A stretch of DNA of 64,000 bases from Nocardioidaceae bacterium (lineage in GTDB: Bacteria > Actinomycetota > Actinomycetes > Propionibacteriales > Nocardioidaceae): assembly GCA_025980475.1 (NCBI GenBank), contig JAICXL010000004.1, forward strand, positions 20,355 to 84,354. Direction: 5' to 3'. Below the pieces are notes generated by a model. That model saw nothing but the letters and a program-made list of their open reading frames with translations. It had not been told where the DNA came from and searched no databases. The position numbers and the translations under genes are program-made. Positions 29,267 to 38,260 of this stretch are shown piece after piece. Positions within the stretch are counted from its first letter, which is position 1; every line of letters begins with the position of its first letter.

Positions 29267-30144
29267 GTCACGCACATTGTCGCACGCGGGAAAACCATCA
29301 GCCGGTTCTTGCCGATCGGCTCTCCGCAGACCTCGCAGACGCCATAGCTGCCGTCACCGATGCGTTCCAGGGCGTGCTGGGACTGCACCAGCATCTCGCG
29401 CGCGTTGTTGGCGATGGTCAGCTCCTGGTCGCGCTCGAAGGACGCCGAGCCGACGTCGGCCTGGTCGTTGCCGGCGCCGTCCCCAGAGCTGCGCATCAGT
29501 CCGACGAGGTCGTCCTCGGCGATCTGCAGCTCGGCGTTGAGCCGCTTGACGTCCGCCTTGAGCTGCGTGCGGACCTCCGCAAGCTCTGCCTTGGTCCAGG
29601 GTTCCTCGCCGGCCCGCACGACCAACCGGCCGGCCGCCGTCTTCCTGGTCACCGGCTGGACCGAGGCCGCCGCCGTGGTCGCCGAGGCAGCTGTCGCGGT
29701 CGTCGTCTTCGTCGCCGTCGCCTTGCTGCCGCGCTTCGCGGTCGCCTTCGTCGGAGGCGCTGCCTTCGTGACGGAGGACGCGGTCTTGGCCGGGGCCTTC
29801 TTCGCCGCGACCTTCCTGGCCGGGGCCTTCTCGACCGGGGCCTTCTCGACCGGGGCCTTCTTCGCCGCGACCTTCTTGGCGGTGCCCTTCTTCGCTGGGC
29901 CCTTCTTCGCTGCGCCGGTCCGTGTCGGGCTCGCAGCGGTGGCGGGCTTCGCCTGCTTCTTCGCGGGCGCCTTCGGGGTGGTCGCCTTCTTCGCGGTCGC
30001 CTTCTTCCCAGCCGGGGCGGGCTGGCGGGCGACCACCTTGCGGGCGGCTGCTCCAGCTCGGCTGACGAGCGAGCGTCGACTCGAGGATGCCATGACCTGG
30101 GGCCCCAATCCGGGAGTGGAGGACGTATGACCTGCGCCATACAT
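29239..30144 (-). CDS. DksA/TraR-type zinc-finger protein with histone-H1-like Lys/Ala/Pro-rich arm
   Basis: A 301 aa protein with two very different halves. Residues about 30-165 are a low-complexity basic arm of KKA, KAP and AKK repeats, like histone H1 or mycobacterial Hup tails. Residues about 185-301 resemble DksA/TraR: a coiled coil (WTKAELAEVRTQLKADV...) and a C4 zinc finger CEVCGEPIGKNRLMVFP...CVTC. DksA proteins act in the RNA polymerase secondary channel; the basic arm would add nucleic-acid binding (inference). The ATG at 30144 was chosen because TTGAAG-N17-TATCCT places transcription start within a few bases of it; a later ATG (MASSSRRS, about 30093) is an alternative. It lies upstream of and overlaps lspA. 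Confidence 0.85.
   Translation of the reverse strand: MYGAGHTSSTPGLGPQVMASSSRRSLVSRAGAAARKVVARQPAPAGKKATAKKATTPKAPAKKQAKPATAASPTRTGAAKKGPAKKGTAKKVAAKKAPVEKAPVEKAPARKVAAKKAPAKTASSVTKAAPPTKATAKRGSKATATKTTTATAASATTAAASVQPVTRKTAAGRLVVRAGEEPWTKAELAEVRTQLKADVKRLNAELQIAEDDLVGLMRSSGDGAGNDQADVGSASFERDQELTIANNAREMLVQSQHALERIGDGSYGVCEVCGEPIGKNRLMVFPRATMCVTCKQREERR
29690..30040 (-). repeat. Lys/Ala/Pro codon repeats in the DksA-like gene
   Basis: Degenerate repeats encoding KKAP/AKK units. One 15-base unit, GACCGGGGCCTTCTC on the plus strand, is directly repeated near 29830-29860. Such arrays change length by slippage and give long spurious open frames on the other strand. Confidence 0.7.
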
Positions 30145-30153
30145 GGTGGCGCG

Positions 30154-30182
30154 AGGATAGAGCGAACCCCCACCCGCTTCAA
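30154..30182 (-). promoter_or_regulatory. Promoter of the DksA-like/lspA/rluD run (TTGAAG-N17-TATCCT)
   Basis: TTGAAG (30182-30177) and TATCCT (30159-30154) are separated by exactly 17 bases, an excellent sigma-70-type promoter. Transcription should start about two bases before the ATG at 30144, giving a near-leaderless mRNA. Confidence 0.65.
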
Positions 30183-30190
30183 CCTGCCGA

Positions 30191-30215
30191 CCCGGCGCGC
30201 CGGATCTTCGCCGGG
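30191..30215 (-). terminator. Hairpin downstream of ileS
   Basis: CCCGGCG (30191-30197) and CGCCGGG (30209-30215) form a 7-base stem with an 11-base loop between the ileS stop and the next promoter. No U-tract follows. It is probably a terminator insulating ileS from the DksA-like gene. Confidence 0.5.
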
Positions 30216-30226
30216 CCGCGCGGTTC

Positions 30227-33200
30227 TCAGGCCCGGCGCAGCCGCAGGGTCGCCTGCTCGCCCTCCCCCAGGAGGACAGGGTCCCCTCCCGCGTCGTCGA
30301 CGACCTCGACCGAGGTCGCCAGCGTCTCACCGGCGACCAGGTCCTGGTGGCTGCGGACCGCATCGGCAAGGGCGGCCGTGCCGCCGACGACAAGGTGGAT
30401 CCGGTCACTGACGTCGAGACCGGCGTCGCGCCGGGCCTGCTGCACGGCGCGAACCACGTCGCGCGCGAGGCCCTCCGCGGCCAGTTCGGGCGTGACCGCG
30501 GTCTCGAGCACGACGAAGCCACCACCGGCGAGCATCCCGGTGGCTGTCGAGGCGCCCTCCCGGTCACCTGCCACCGTCTCGAGGGTGAACTCTCCCTCGA
30601 GGAGCTCCAGACCGCCCGCTGCGACCGTGCCGTCGTCGCGGACCGACCAGTCACCGCTCTTCGAGCCCCTGATCGCGGTCTGCACGTCGCGCCCCAGTCG
30701 TGGTCCGGCGGCGCGAGCGTTCACGGTCAGCCTCCGGGTCACCCCGAACTGCTCGGCAGCGGGATCGTCGGCGTCGACGAGCACCACCTCGCGCACGTTG
30801 ACCTCCGAGGCGACGATGTCGGTGAGCCGCTCCAGCCGCGCCGACTCCGGCACAACCACGGTGAGTCGCTGCAACGGCAGCCGGGTGCGCAGCTGTCCGG
30901 CCTTCCTCAGGGCGGAGGCCGCCGAGCAGACGTCGCGGACCTGGTCCATCGCCGCCACCAGCGCCTCGTCCGCCGGCAGCGCCTCGACCTCCGGCCAGTC
31001 AGTGAGGTGCACGGACCGGCCACCGGTGATCCCGCGCCAGATCTCCTCGGTGGTCAGGGGCAGCAGCGGCGCCATCACCCGGCAGAGCACCTCCAGGACG
31101 GTCGCCAGGGTGTCGAACGCCTCGCGCGCCACGGCGGGGCTTGCACCGCCGGTGGCCCAGAACCGCTCGCGGGAGCGTCGGACGTACCAGTTGGTCAGCA
31201 CGTCGAGGAACGCCCGGGTCGAGTCGCAGGCGTTCGCCACCTCGTAGTTGTCGAGCTGCTCGGTCATCGCAGCGACGTAGTGCCGCGTCTTCGCCAGGAC
31301 GTAGCGGTCGAGCACGTCGGTGGAGTCGGCCCGGAAGGTGGCGTCGTACCCGCCCTCCATCGCGTTGGCGTAGAGGCTGAAGAAGTACCACGTGTTCCAC
31401 AGCGGGATGATCACCTGGCGCACCCCGTCACGGATGCCCTGCTCGGTCACGATCAGGTTGCCCCCACGCAGGATCGGGCTCTGCATCAGGAACCAGCGCA
31501 TGGCGTCGGCGCCGTCACGGTCGAAGACCTCGCGCACGTCGGGGTAGTTGCGCAGCGACTTGCTCATCTTCTGGCCGTCGGAGCCGAGCACGATGCCATG
31601 GCTGACGCAGGCCGAGAAGGCCGGCCGGTCGAAGAGCCCAGAAGCGAGAACGTGCAGCACGTAGAACCAGCCCCGGGTCTGGCCGATGTACTCGACGATG
31701 AAGTCCGCCGGGAAGTGGTCCTCGAACCAGTCGGCGTTCTCGAAGGGGTAGTGCACCTGCGCGAAGCTCATCGACCCCGAGTCGAACCAGACGTCGAGCA
31801 CGTCCTCGACCCGGCGCATCGTGGACCTCCCCGTCGGGTCATCGGGGTTGGGGCGGGTCAGCCGGTCGATCGCGGGGCGGTGCAGGTCGGTGACGCGCGT
31901 GCCGAAGTCGCGCTCGAGCTCCTCGAAGGAGCCGTAGACGTCGATCCGCGGGTAGGCCGGGTCGTCGGACTTCCACACCGGGATAGGCGAGCCCCAGAAG
32001 CGGTTGCGGGAGATCGACCAGTCGCGGGCGTTGGCCAGCCACTTGCCGAACTGGCCGTGCTGGATGTGCTCGGGGACCCACCGGATCTCCTCGTTCAACG
32101 CGAGCATCCGGTCCTTGAAGGCCGTCACCTGGACGAACCACGAGGAGACGCCCTTGTAGATCAGCGGCTCCCGACAGCGCCAGCAGTGGGGGTAGGAGTG
32201 GGCGTAGCTCTCCCGGCGCAGCAGCACCGTGCCCGGGGACACCGACGCGGCCGGCTCACCCGGCTCGCGGGTCGCGTGCCTCAGGTCGTCGATGATCGAT
32301 GCGTTGGCGTCGAAGACCAGCATCCCGGCGTACTCGTCCACCGGCGAGGTGAACCGACCGTCGGGACCCACCGGCATCACCGACGCAACGCCCTCGCGCT
32401 CGGTGACCACGTGGTCGTCCTCGCCGAAGGCGCCCGCGGTGTGCACCAGGCCGGTGCCGTCGGTGGTGGTGACGAACTCGGCCGGGACGACCCGGAAGGC
32501 GCGGTCGTGCCCGGCGAAGTAGGAGAACGGCGGTGTGTAGGTGCGGCCGACCAGGTCGCTGCCCTTCAATCGCCGGACGATCATGGGATCCTCCCCGAGC
32601 TCGCGGGAGTACGACGACAACCGCGCCTCCGCGATCACGTAGCGCTCGCCGTCCTTGGCGACCACGACGTAGTCGATGTCCTCCCCGACCATGATCAGCA
32701 GGTTCGACGGCAGCGTCCACGGGGTCGTCGTCCAGATCAGCGCCAGCGCGCCGGCGAGCTCGTCGTCGCTGCCGTCGACCGGGTCGAGCCGCATGCCCAC
32801 GGTGACCGCCGGGTCCTGCCGGACCTGGTAGACGTCCTCGTCCATCCGCAGCTCGTGGTTGGACAGCGGCGTCTGGTCGTTCCAGCAGTAGGGCAGCACC
32901 CGGAAGCCCTCGTAGACCAGGCCCTTGTCGTAGAGCTGCTTGAACGCCCACAGGACGCTCTCCATGTACTCGGGGTTGAGCGTCTTGTAGTCGTGGTCGA
33001 AGTCGACCCAGCGGGCCTGTCGGGTCACGTAGTCGCGCCACTCGTCGGTGTACTTCAGCACCGACTCGCGGCACTTGGCGTTGAACGCCTCGATGCCCAG
33101 GTCGAGGATCTCCTCCTTGGTCTTGATGCCGAGCTGCGCCATCGCCTCGAGCTCGGCGGGCAGGCCGTGCGTGTCCCAGCCGAAGCGGCGCTCGACCCGG

Positions 33201-33472
33201 CGGCCGCGCATGGTCTGGTAGCGCGGGATCAGGTCCTTGACGTAGCCGGTGAGCAGGTGGCCGTAGTGCGGCAGCCCGTTGGCGAACGGCGGGCCGTCGT
33301 AGAAGACGAACTCGTTGTCGCCGTTCTTCCCGGCCGGTCGTTGCTCGACGCTGGCCCGGAACGTGTCGTCCTTCGCCCAGTAGTCCAGCACCTGCTCCTC
33401 GAGGCGTGGGAAGCTCGGTGTCGACGGGACGGACGGCTGGTCGGGGTCGGTGGAGACCTTCGGGTAGGTCAC
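30227..33472 (-). CDS. ileS: Isoleucyl-tRNA synthetase
   Basis: Charges tRNA(Ile). The 1081 aa class I enzyme shows the HIGH-equivalent PHYGHLLTG (about 70), GWDTHGLP, an editing (CP1) domain, and [11 protein letters not shown] (KMSKS loop, about 635). The long, eukaryote-like form is normal for actinobacteria and is the type often less sensitive to mupirocin (family knowledge, not tested). The GTG at 33472 has AGGAG about 10 bases upstream; the frame is open further but that part is the T-box leader. Expression is very likely controlled by uncharged tRNA(Ile) through that T-box. Confidence 0.97.
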   Translation of the reverse strand: MTYPKVSTDPDQPSVPSTPSFPRLEEQVLDYWAKDDTFRASVEQRPAGKNGDNEFVFYDGPPFANGLPHYGHLLTGYVKDLIPRYQTMRGRRVERRFGWDTHGLPAELEAMAQLGIKTKEEILDLGIEAFNAKCRESVLKYTDEWRDYVTRQARWVDFDHDYKTLNPEYMESVLWAFKQLYDKGLVYEGFRVLPYCWNDQTPLSNHELRMDEDVYQVRQDPAVTVGMRLDPVDGSDDELAGALALIWTTTPWTLPSNLLIMVGEDIDYVVVAKDGERYVIAEARLSSYSRELGEDPMIVRRLKGSDLVGRTYTPPFSYFAGHDRAFRVVPAEFVTTTDGTGLVHTAGAFGEDDHVVTEREGVASVMPVGPDGRFTSPVDEYAGMLVFDANASIIDDLRHATREPGEPAASVSPGTVLLRRESYAHSYPHCWRCREPLIYKGVSSWFVQVTAFKDRMLALNEEIRWVPEHIQHGQFGKWLANARDWSISRNRFWGSPIPVWKSDDPAYPRIDVYGSFEELERDFGTRVTDLHRPAIDRLTRPNPDDPTGRSTMRRVEDVLDVWFDSGSMSFAQVHYPFENADWFEDHFPADFIVEYIGQTRGWFYVLHVLASGLFDRPAFSACVSHGIVLGSDGQKMSKSLRNYPDVREVFDRDGADAMRWFLMQSPILRGGNLIVTEQGIRDGVRQVIIPLWNTWYFFSLYANAMEGGYDATFRADSTDVLDRYVLAKTRHYVAAMTEQLDNYEVANACDSTRAFLDVLTNWYVRRSRERFWATGGASPAVAREAFDTLATVLEVLCRVMAPLLPLTTEEIWRGITGGRSVHLTDWPEVEALPADEALVAAMDQVRDVCSAASALRKAGQLRTRLPLQRLTVVVPESARLERLTDIVASEVNVREVVLVDADDPAAEQFGVTRRLTVNARAAGPRLGRDVQTAIRGSKSGDWSVRDDGTVAAGGLELLEGEFTLETVAGDREGASTATGMLAGGGFVVLETAVTPELAAEGLARDVVRAVQQARRDAGLDVSDRIHLVVGGTAALADAVRSHQDLVAGETLATSVEVVDDAGGDPVLLGEGEQATLRLRRA

Positions 33473-33479
33473 GGCGCGG

Positions 33480-33702
33480 GCTCTCCTGCGGGTACGGCGG
33501 ATCACGGTCGTCTGCTTTCCGCGAGGACGACAGGACTGCCGCGGTACCACCCCGCTTGCCGTGCCCGGCCTCTGACTTCCGGACGCGACCGCTCTTCACG
33601 GCTGTGACGGGCCTACCCGTCCGGTTCTACTGGGCGTCGGTGGGTGCCCACCTCGGCTGTTCTTCCGGAGGCTCGCCGCTGATGACGGCTCGAACGCCAA
33701 TG
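33480..33702 (-). promoter_or_regulatory. T-box riboswitch (ultrashort stem I, Ile specifier) upstream of ileS
   Basis: The conserved T-box AAGCGGGGTGGTACCGCGG is at 33557-33539. Upstream, GCCG (33690-33687) and CGGC (33679-33676) form a very short stem whose seven-base loop TCATCAG contains an ATC isoleucine codon (33684-33682), the specifier. This matches the ultrashort stem-I T-boxes described for actinobacterial ileS genes, which act on translation. A possible sequestrator pairs TCCTCGCGG just after the T-box with CCGCAGGA at the ileS ribosome site. Base pairing of the full structure was not modelled. Confidence 0.92.
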
Positions 33703-33708
33703 TGCCGA

Positions 33709-33714
33709 GGATAC
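33709..33714 (-). promoter_or_regulatory. Candidate -10 element (TATCCT) of the ileS leader
   Basis: The same TATCCT hexamer as at the DksA-like promoter. It would start transcription near 33702, about 10 bases before the T-box stem I. CTGAGC at 33732-33737, 17 bases upstream, is a weak -35. Confidence 0.5.
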
Positions 33715-33732
33715 CCCTGCCGGAGCCGGCGC

Positions 33733-34485
33733 TCAGCCGCGGGCCGAGGTGTCCTCGCCCTCACCGAGGATCGACTTCAACCTCTTGGGCGCTGGTGCCG
33801 CGCCGTCACCGGGCTGGCCGGCGGAGAGGTCGCCGCCGTTCTCGAGCGCCTCGAGCTGCTGGCTGAAGTAGCTCTTCAGCCGGGAGCGGTACTCCCGCTC
33901 GAAGGCACGCAGGTTCTCGATGTCCTGGTCGAGCTTCTCCTTCTCCTTGTCGAGGTTGCCGAAGAGCTCCTTGCGGCGGGCCTCGGTCTCGGAGTCGAGC
34001 ATCTGCGAGCGCGTGCGGGCGTCGGACTCCATCCGGTCGGAGCGCGACTTGCTCTCCGACTCCAGGCGCTCGGCCTTCGTGCGCGCGGCGCCCACGATCT
34101 TGTCGGCCTCGTCCTTGGCCTCGGCGACCAGCTGGTCGGCGTTGTGGGTGGCCATCTCGAGGAGCCGGGCCGCGGCGCTGGAGGCCTCTCCCACGGTGGT
34201 GACCTTGATCTCCTGCCGGGCGGGAGCCGCCGCGGGGGCCTGGGAGGCGGGTTCGGGTTCCGCGACCGGCGCCTTCTGCTCCACCGGTGCGGGAGCAGCC
34301 GCTCCGGCGCCTCCGTGCTGGGCGGCGGCCAGCTTGCTGCGCAGGTCGTTGTTCTCCGCCAGGAGCCGCTCGAGCTCGGACTCCACCTCGTCGAGGAACT
34401 GGTCGACCTCGCCCATGTCGTAGCCCTCGCGCAGCCGCACCGGCGTAAAGCGCTTGTTGCCCACATCCTCAGGCGTCAGCGGCAT
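33733..34485 (-). CDS. wag31: Polar growth protein DivIVA/Wag31
   Basis: Coiled-coil scaffold that marks curved poles and directs apical cell-wall growth in actinobacteria. The 250 aa protein has the DivIVA N-terminal module MPLTPEDVGNKRFTPVRL and YDMGEVDQFLDEVE (membrane-binding and coiled coil), a Pro/Ala-rich linker (about 58-90) and a long second coiled coil (about 100-215). The ATG at 34485 was chosen for GGTGAGG just upstream and for the family-typical MPLTPEDV. It closes the division cluster and lies before ileS. Confidence 0.95.
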   Translation of the reverse strand: MPLTPEDVGNKRFTPVRLREGYDMGEVDQFLDEVESELERLLAENNDLRSKLAAAQHGGAGAAAPAPVEQKAPVAEPEPASQAPAAAPARQEIKVTTVGEASSAAARLLEMATHNADQLVAEAKDEADKIVGAARTKAERLESESKSRSDRMESDARTRSQMLDSETEARRKELFGNLDKEKEKLDQDIENLRAFEREYRSRLKSYFSQQLEALENGGDLSAGQPGDGAAPAPKRLKSILGEGEDTSARG

Positions 34486-34582
34486 GACCTCACCCAATCT
34501 CGGTCGGAAAGATTCGTCTGATGTGCGGGTTGAACAATAGCCCTTGCCCGGTCGGCCGTGCAGGGGCCCCGAGAGCGGTCGG

Positions 34583-34876
34583 TCAGATCCCGAAGACCGC
34601 CCGGTCGATGGCGAGCAGCACGTAGCAGATCAGCATCACCGCGAGGAAGCTGAGGTCCAGGGCCATCCCGCCCAGGCGCAGCGGCGGCAGGATCTTGCGC
34701 ATCGCCTTGATCGGCGGGTCCGTGGCGGTGTAGGCGGCCTCGAGCACGACCAGGACGGGCCCCTTGGGCGTCCACGAGCGGGCGAACACCTGGATCCAGT
34801 CGACCACGAACCGCACGAAGAGCAGCGCGATGAAGAACCAGAGGATGTAGTAGATCACGACGCCGGCGAGAGTCAC
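34583..34876 (-). CDS. yggT: YggT family membrane protein
   Basis: A 97 aa protein with two hydrophobic segments (about 3-25 and 70-92) flanking a conserved loop with TDPPIKAMRKILPPLRLGG, the YggT signature. It sits between sepF and wag31, its usual place in Gram-positive bacteria, where it is thought to help division or envelope assembly; the mechanism is unclear. GTG start, 5 bases after sepF. A possible wag31 promoter (TTGTTC-N17-AATCTT on the minus strand) lies in the 97-base gap that follows. Confidence 0.9.
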   Translation of the reverse strand: MTLAGVVIYYILWFFIALLFVRFVVDWIQVFARSWTPKGPVLVVLEAAYTATDPPIKAMRKILPPLRLGGMALDLSFLAVMLICYVLLAIDRAVFGI

Positions 34877-34881
34877 GGGCG

Positions 34882-35361
34882 TCAGCTCTGGTTGAAGAAG
34901 CCACCCTCGGCGATGCGCTGCTTCTCCTCCGCACCGACGGTCACGTTGGGCGGGGACAGGAGGAACACCTTGTTGGTCACCCTCTCGATGGTGCCACGCA
35001 CGGAGAAGACCAGGCCCGCGGCGAAGTCGACGAGCCGCTTCGCGTCGGTGTCGTCCATCTCGGAGAGGTTCATGATCACCGGCACGCCGTCGCGGAAGTT
35101 CTCCCCCACGACGCGGGCCTCGTTGTAGGTGCGCGGGTGCAGGGTGGTGATCCGCGACATCGGCGCCACGGCCGGGGATGGCCTGCCGGCCCCCGGTGCG
35201 ACCGGGCGGCGGCGCTCGGAGAGGTTGGCGACGGGCCGCGTCTGCTCGACCTCGGCACGGCGTGCCGGCTCGTCGTAGTCGAGCTCGGCGTCGGCGTAGT
35301 CGCCGTCCACGTCCTCGAGCAGGCCGAGGTAGACGCCCATCTTCCGCATCGCGCCGCTCAT
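34882..35361 (-). CDS. sepF: Cell division protein SepF
   Basis: Membrane-anchoring partner of FtsZ; in actinobacteria, which lack FtsA, it tethers the Z-ring. The 159 aa protein has an N-terminal amphipathic helix region ([17 protein letters not shown]), an acidic linker and the globular domain with [38 protein letters not shown] and [10 protein letters not shown]. The ATG at 35361 follows GGGGAAGAGAC; the frame extends to 35403 but without a ribosome site. It binds the FtsZ C-terminal peptide, which is present in this window's FtsZ. Confidence 0.95.
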   Translation of the reverse strand: MSGAMRKMGVYLGLLEDVDGDYADAELDYDEPARRAEVEQTRPVANLSERRRPVAPGAGRPSPAVAPMSRITTLHPRTYNEARVVGENFRDGVPVIMNLSEMDDTDAKRLVDFAAGLVFSVRGTIERVTNKVFLLSPPNVTVGAEEKQRIAEGGFFNQS

Positions 35362-35422
35362 GATGTCTCTTCCCCTGCTCGTCGTTGGGCTCTCATCGAG
35401 CACTCCTTCTCTGCTTCGGACA

Positions 35423-36118
35423 CTACTTGATAGGCGGCCTGGGACCGAGCACCGCCGAGCCGATCCGCACGTGTGTCGCGCCGCACTGGATCGCCTGCTC
35501 CAGGTCGCCGCTCATGCCGGCCGACAGCCAGGTGGCCGCGGGATCCAGGGACCGCACGTCTGCGGCCACTCCGGCGAGCCGTTCGAACGCTGGCAGGGGT
35601 GGTCGGCCCAGGGGCGCCACCGCCATCACCCCTCGCAGGGCCAGCCCGGGGGTGGCGAGCACCTGCTCGGCCAGCGGCAGGACGTCGGCCACGGCCGCAC
35701 CCGCGCGGCCGGGGGCATCGTCCAGGCTGACCTGGACCAGACAGTCGAGCGGGTGGCCCCGCTCGTCAGCGCCCCGCTCGAGCCCCCGCAGCACCTTCGC
35801 ACGATCGACCGACTCGACCACGTCGCTGTAGCGCGCCACCGCCGCGGCCTTGTTGCTCTGCAAGGTGCCGATGAAGTGCCAGGTCAGGGAGAGGTCGGCG
35901 CACTCGGCGGCCTTGGCCTCGGCCTCCTGGTGGCGGTTCTCGCCGACGTGCTCGACCCCGAGGTCGGCGAGCAGCCGCACGTCGGAGGCGGGGAAGAACT
36001 TGGTGACCACCACCAGGGTCACCGACTCGGGCCGCCGGCCGACCCCCGCGCAGGCCGTCGCGATCCGCTCCCGGACCACCGCGAGGTTCGCTGCCAGCTG
36101 CTGGCGCCGCTGCGTCAC
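35423..36118 (-). CDS. yggS: PLP homeostasis protein (YggS/PLPBP family)
   Basis: A PLP-binding barrel of the alanine-racemase N-terminal fold, involved in vitamin B6 and amino-acid homeostasis; no enzymatic activity is known. The 231 aa protein has [15 protein letters not shown] with the PLP Lys (about 39), [26 protein letters not shown] and [13 protein letters not shown] with RIGSAVLG at the C-terminus. The GTG start overlaps pgeF by four bases; the gap to sepF is 61 bases. Confidence 0.95.
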   Translation of the reverse strand: MTQRRQQLAANLAVVRERIATACAGVGRRPESVTLVVVTKFFPASDVRLLADLGVEHVGENRHQEAEAKAAECADLSLTWHFIGTLQSNKAAAVARYSDVVESVDRAKVLRGLERGADERGHPLDCLVQVSLDDAPGRAGAAVADVLPLAEQVLATPGLALRGVMAVAPLGRPPLPAFERLAGVAADVRSLDPAATWLSAGMSGDLEQAIQCGATHVRIGSAVLGPRPPIK

Positions 36119-36837
36119 CGGACCCCCGACCTGATCCGGACCAGGCCCGCCTGCCGACCCGCACGAGCGCCGTCGCGGCGGTGGGAGTAGAGGTCCGCCG
36201 ACTCACGGGTGCACCGCGAGGCGTCCACGACCTGAACACCGGCGGCGGTCAGTTGCGCCTGCACCCCCGCCCCCAGGTCGAGCGACGGCGTCCCCCACGA
36301 CGACGTGGCCGCCGCCTCCGGGACCCGGGCGCTGACCTCCGTGCGCATCCCCTCGGGCACCTCGTAACAGGCCCCGCAGACGTGGGGCCCGATCCACCCG
36401 GTGATGTCCCGGGCGCCCAGCTCGCGCATCCGGGCCACCGCGGCCGGGACCACCCCCGAAGCCAGGCCCTTCCGCCCGGCGTGGGCGGCTCCCACCACCC
36501 CGGTCGCCGGGTCGGCCAGGAGCACCGGCACGCAGTCGGCAGCGCGCACCATCAGCACCAGGTCGGCACGATCGGTCACCACCGCGTCGCAGTCAGGACG
36601 GGCTCCCGCGGGGTCGGCGAGCACGACCTCGCTGCCGTGCACCTGGTGCAGGTCCGCGAGCCCGGCACCGGGTGCGAAGTCGGCGAGCACGATCCGGAGG
36701 TTCTCGGCACGCGCGTCGGGGTCGTCGGCGCCCTCGAGGGCGAGGTTCAGCGAGTCGAAGGGCGCGCCGCTGACCCCGTCGTACCTGTCCGTGAAGGCCA
36801 GGTCGACGGGGCCGAGCGAGAAGCGGTTGGCATACAC
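36115..36837 (-). CDS. pgeF: Peptidoglycan editing factor PgeF / laccase-domain purine nucleoside phosphorylase
   Basis: Member of the YfiH/DUF152 family. In E. coli it corrects wrongly built UDP-MurNAc-L-Ser precursors; other members show purine nucleoside phosphorylase activity. The 240 aa protein shows QVHGSEV (first metal His), AADCVPVLL (Cys), AAHAGRKGL (second metal His) and IGPHVCGACYEV, all typical. The GTG start is 10 bases after the ftsZ stop, so the two are co-transcribed as in most actinobacteria. Confidence 0.93.
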   Translation of the reverse strand: MYANRFSLGPVDLAFTDRYDGVSGAPFDSLNLALEGADDPDARAENLRIVLADFAPGAGLADLHQVHGSEVVLADPAGARPDCDAVVTDRADLVLMVRAADCVPVLLADPATGVVGAAHAGRKGLASGVVPAAVARMRELGARDITGWIGPHVCGACYEVPEGMRTEVSARVPEAAATSSWGTPSLDLGAGVQAQLTAAGVQVVDASRCTRESADLYSHRRDGARAGRQAGLVRIRSGVR

Positions 36838-36847
36838 CCGGCGGCGG

Positions 36848-38077
36848 CTACTTCAGGAAGTCGGGCACGTCGAGCTCGTCGTCGAAGTCGACCTGGCGCG
36901 GCTGTCGTGGGGGCTGCGCCTGATGACCCACCTGCTGGCCCGCCGGCTGGGTCCCCGGTTGACCCGACTGGCGGTTGGCCTGCGCGCCCACGGTGACCGG
37001 CTCCCGCGCCGGCGACTCGGCCTTCCGCTGCTCGGCCAGCTCCCTGGCGGCCGCGCGCGTCTGGTCCTGGGTCTGTGCCGGCTGGGCAGGCGTACGGCGC
37101 AGCACCGTCCCCTCGTCGCGCCGCTTCGGCCGGCCGCCCTCGAAGCCCGCCGCGATCACGGTGACCCGGACCTCGTCGCCGAGGGCGTCGTCGATGGTGG
37201 CGCCGAAGATGATGTTCGCCTCCGCGTGCACGGCCTCCGAGACCATCGCGGCGGCCTCGTTGATCTCGAACAGGCCGAGGTCGGAGCCACCGGCGATCGA
37301 GAGGAGCACGCCCTGGGCACCGTCGATGGACTCCTCGAGCAGCGGGCTGGACACGGCCAGCTCGGCCGCCTCGACGGCGCGGTTCTCGCCCCGCGCGGAG
37401 CCGATGCCCATCAGCGCCGAGCCCGCGTTGGACATCACCGACTTGACGTCGGCGAAGTCGAGGTTGATCAGGCCGGGGGTCGTGATCAGGTCGGTGATCC
37501 CGCTGACGCCCTGCAGGAGCACCTGGTCGGCCTGCTTGAAGGCGTCGAGCATCGAGACGCTGCGGTCCGAGATCGACAGCAGCTTGTCGTTGGGGATGAC
37601 GATGAGGGTGTCGACCTCCTCCCGCAGCATCGAGATGCCCTCCTCCGCGGAGTTCGCGCGCCGGCGACCCTCGAAGGAGAACGGCCGGGTGACCACGCCG
37701 ATGGTCAGCGCCCCCAGGGAGCGGGCGATCTTGGCGACGACCGGCGCACCGCCGGTGCCGGTGCCACCACCCTCGCCTGCGGTCACGAAGACCATGTCGG
37801 CGCCCTTGAGCACCTCTTCGATCTCGTCGGAGTGGTCCTCGGCGGCCCGGCAGCCGACGTCGGGGTTGGCGCCGGCGCCGAGGCCGCGCGTGAGCTCGCG
37901 CCCGATGTCGAGCTTGACGTCGGCGTCACTCATCAGGAGCGCCTGGGCGTCGGTGTTGATCGCGATGAACTCGACGCCCTTCAGGCCGACCTCGATCATC
38001 CGGTTGACGGCGTTGACGCCGCCTCCACCGATGCCCACGACCTTGATGACCGCGAGGTAGTTCTGTGGTGCTGCCAC
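36848..38077 (-). CDS. ftsZ: Cell division GTPase FtsZ
   Basis: Tubulin-like GTPase that polymerises into the Z-ring. The 409 aa chain has [26 protein letters not shown], the GTP signature [14 protein letters not shown] (about 100-113), and the T7 loop region [11 protein letters not shown]. The linker is Gln/Pro-rich (about 320-395) and the C-terminal peptide DVPDFLK, which docks SepF, is intact. The GTG start follows GAGAGG. A separate promoter region with a symmetric site lies 60-100 bases upstream, so ftsZ can be expressed apart from the mur genes. Confidence 0.98.
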   Translation of the reverse strand: MAAPQNYLAVIKVVGIGGGGVNAVNRMIEVGLKGVEFIAINTDAQALLMSDADVKLDIGRELTRGLGAGANPDVGCRAAEDHSDEIEEVLKGADMVFVTAGEGGGTGTGGAPVVAKIARSLGALTIGVVTRPFSFEGRRRANSAEEGISMLREEVDTLIVIPNDKLLSISDRSVSMLDAFKQADQVLLQGVSGITDLITTPGLINLDFADVKSVMSNAGSALMGIGSARGENRAVEAAELAVSSPLLEESIDGAQGVLLSIAGGSDLGLFEINEAAAMVSEAVHAEANIIFGATIDDALGDEVRVTVIAAGFEGGRPKRRDEGTVLRRTPAQPAQTQDQTRAAARELAEQRKAESPAREPVTVGAQANRQSGQPGTQPAGQQVGHQAQPPRQPRQVDFDDELDVPDFLK

Positions 38078-38139
38078 GGCGGGTACCTCTCGCTGCGTTG
38101 ATAACGGGTTTGACTTGCGGCGGACCCCATCGGCCGAGA

Positions 38140-38176
38140 ACTCTAACCCTGAAGTAGAGGGTTAATGTTATGTCAA
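38140..38176 (-). promoter_or_regulatory. ftsZ promoter region with a symmetric operator-like site
   Basis: Reading toward ftsZ: TTGACA (38176-38171), then AACCCT-N7-AGGGTT (19 bases, 38163-38145), then TAGAGT (38145-38140). TAGAGT fits a -10 with its start about 55 bases before ftsZ; TTGACA is too far from it (25 bases), so two overlapping promoters or an activated promoter are likely. The symmetric site has the spacing of MerR-family operators; the MerR-type regulator FtsR is known to act on ftsZ in Corynebacterium, making it a candidate (inference). Confidence 0.55.
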
Positions 38177-38260
38177 CCTGAGGTCGTGAGAACAAGGTAG
38201 GCAAGCCCGGTGCCGGATCGGCGACGACACGCCACGTGCCGCCGAAATCGACGAAGAAGC

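Noticed and set aside
29360-30411. Plus-strand frames rich in Arg, Leu, Ala and Phe
   Set aside because: They are the reverse reading of the Lys/Ala/Pro repeat arm of the DksA-like gene, not real low-complexity proteins.
33473-33550. N-terminal extension of ileS
   Set aside because: This stretch is the T-box leader; the family N-terminus begins at the GTG at 33472.
30347-33607. 1086-codon plus-strand open frame
   Set aside because: Antisense shadow of ileS; no recognisable domain.
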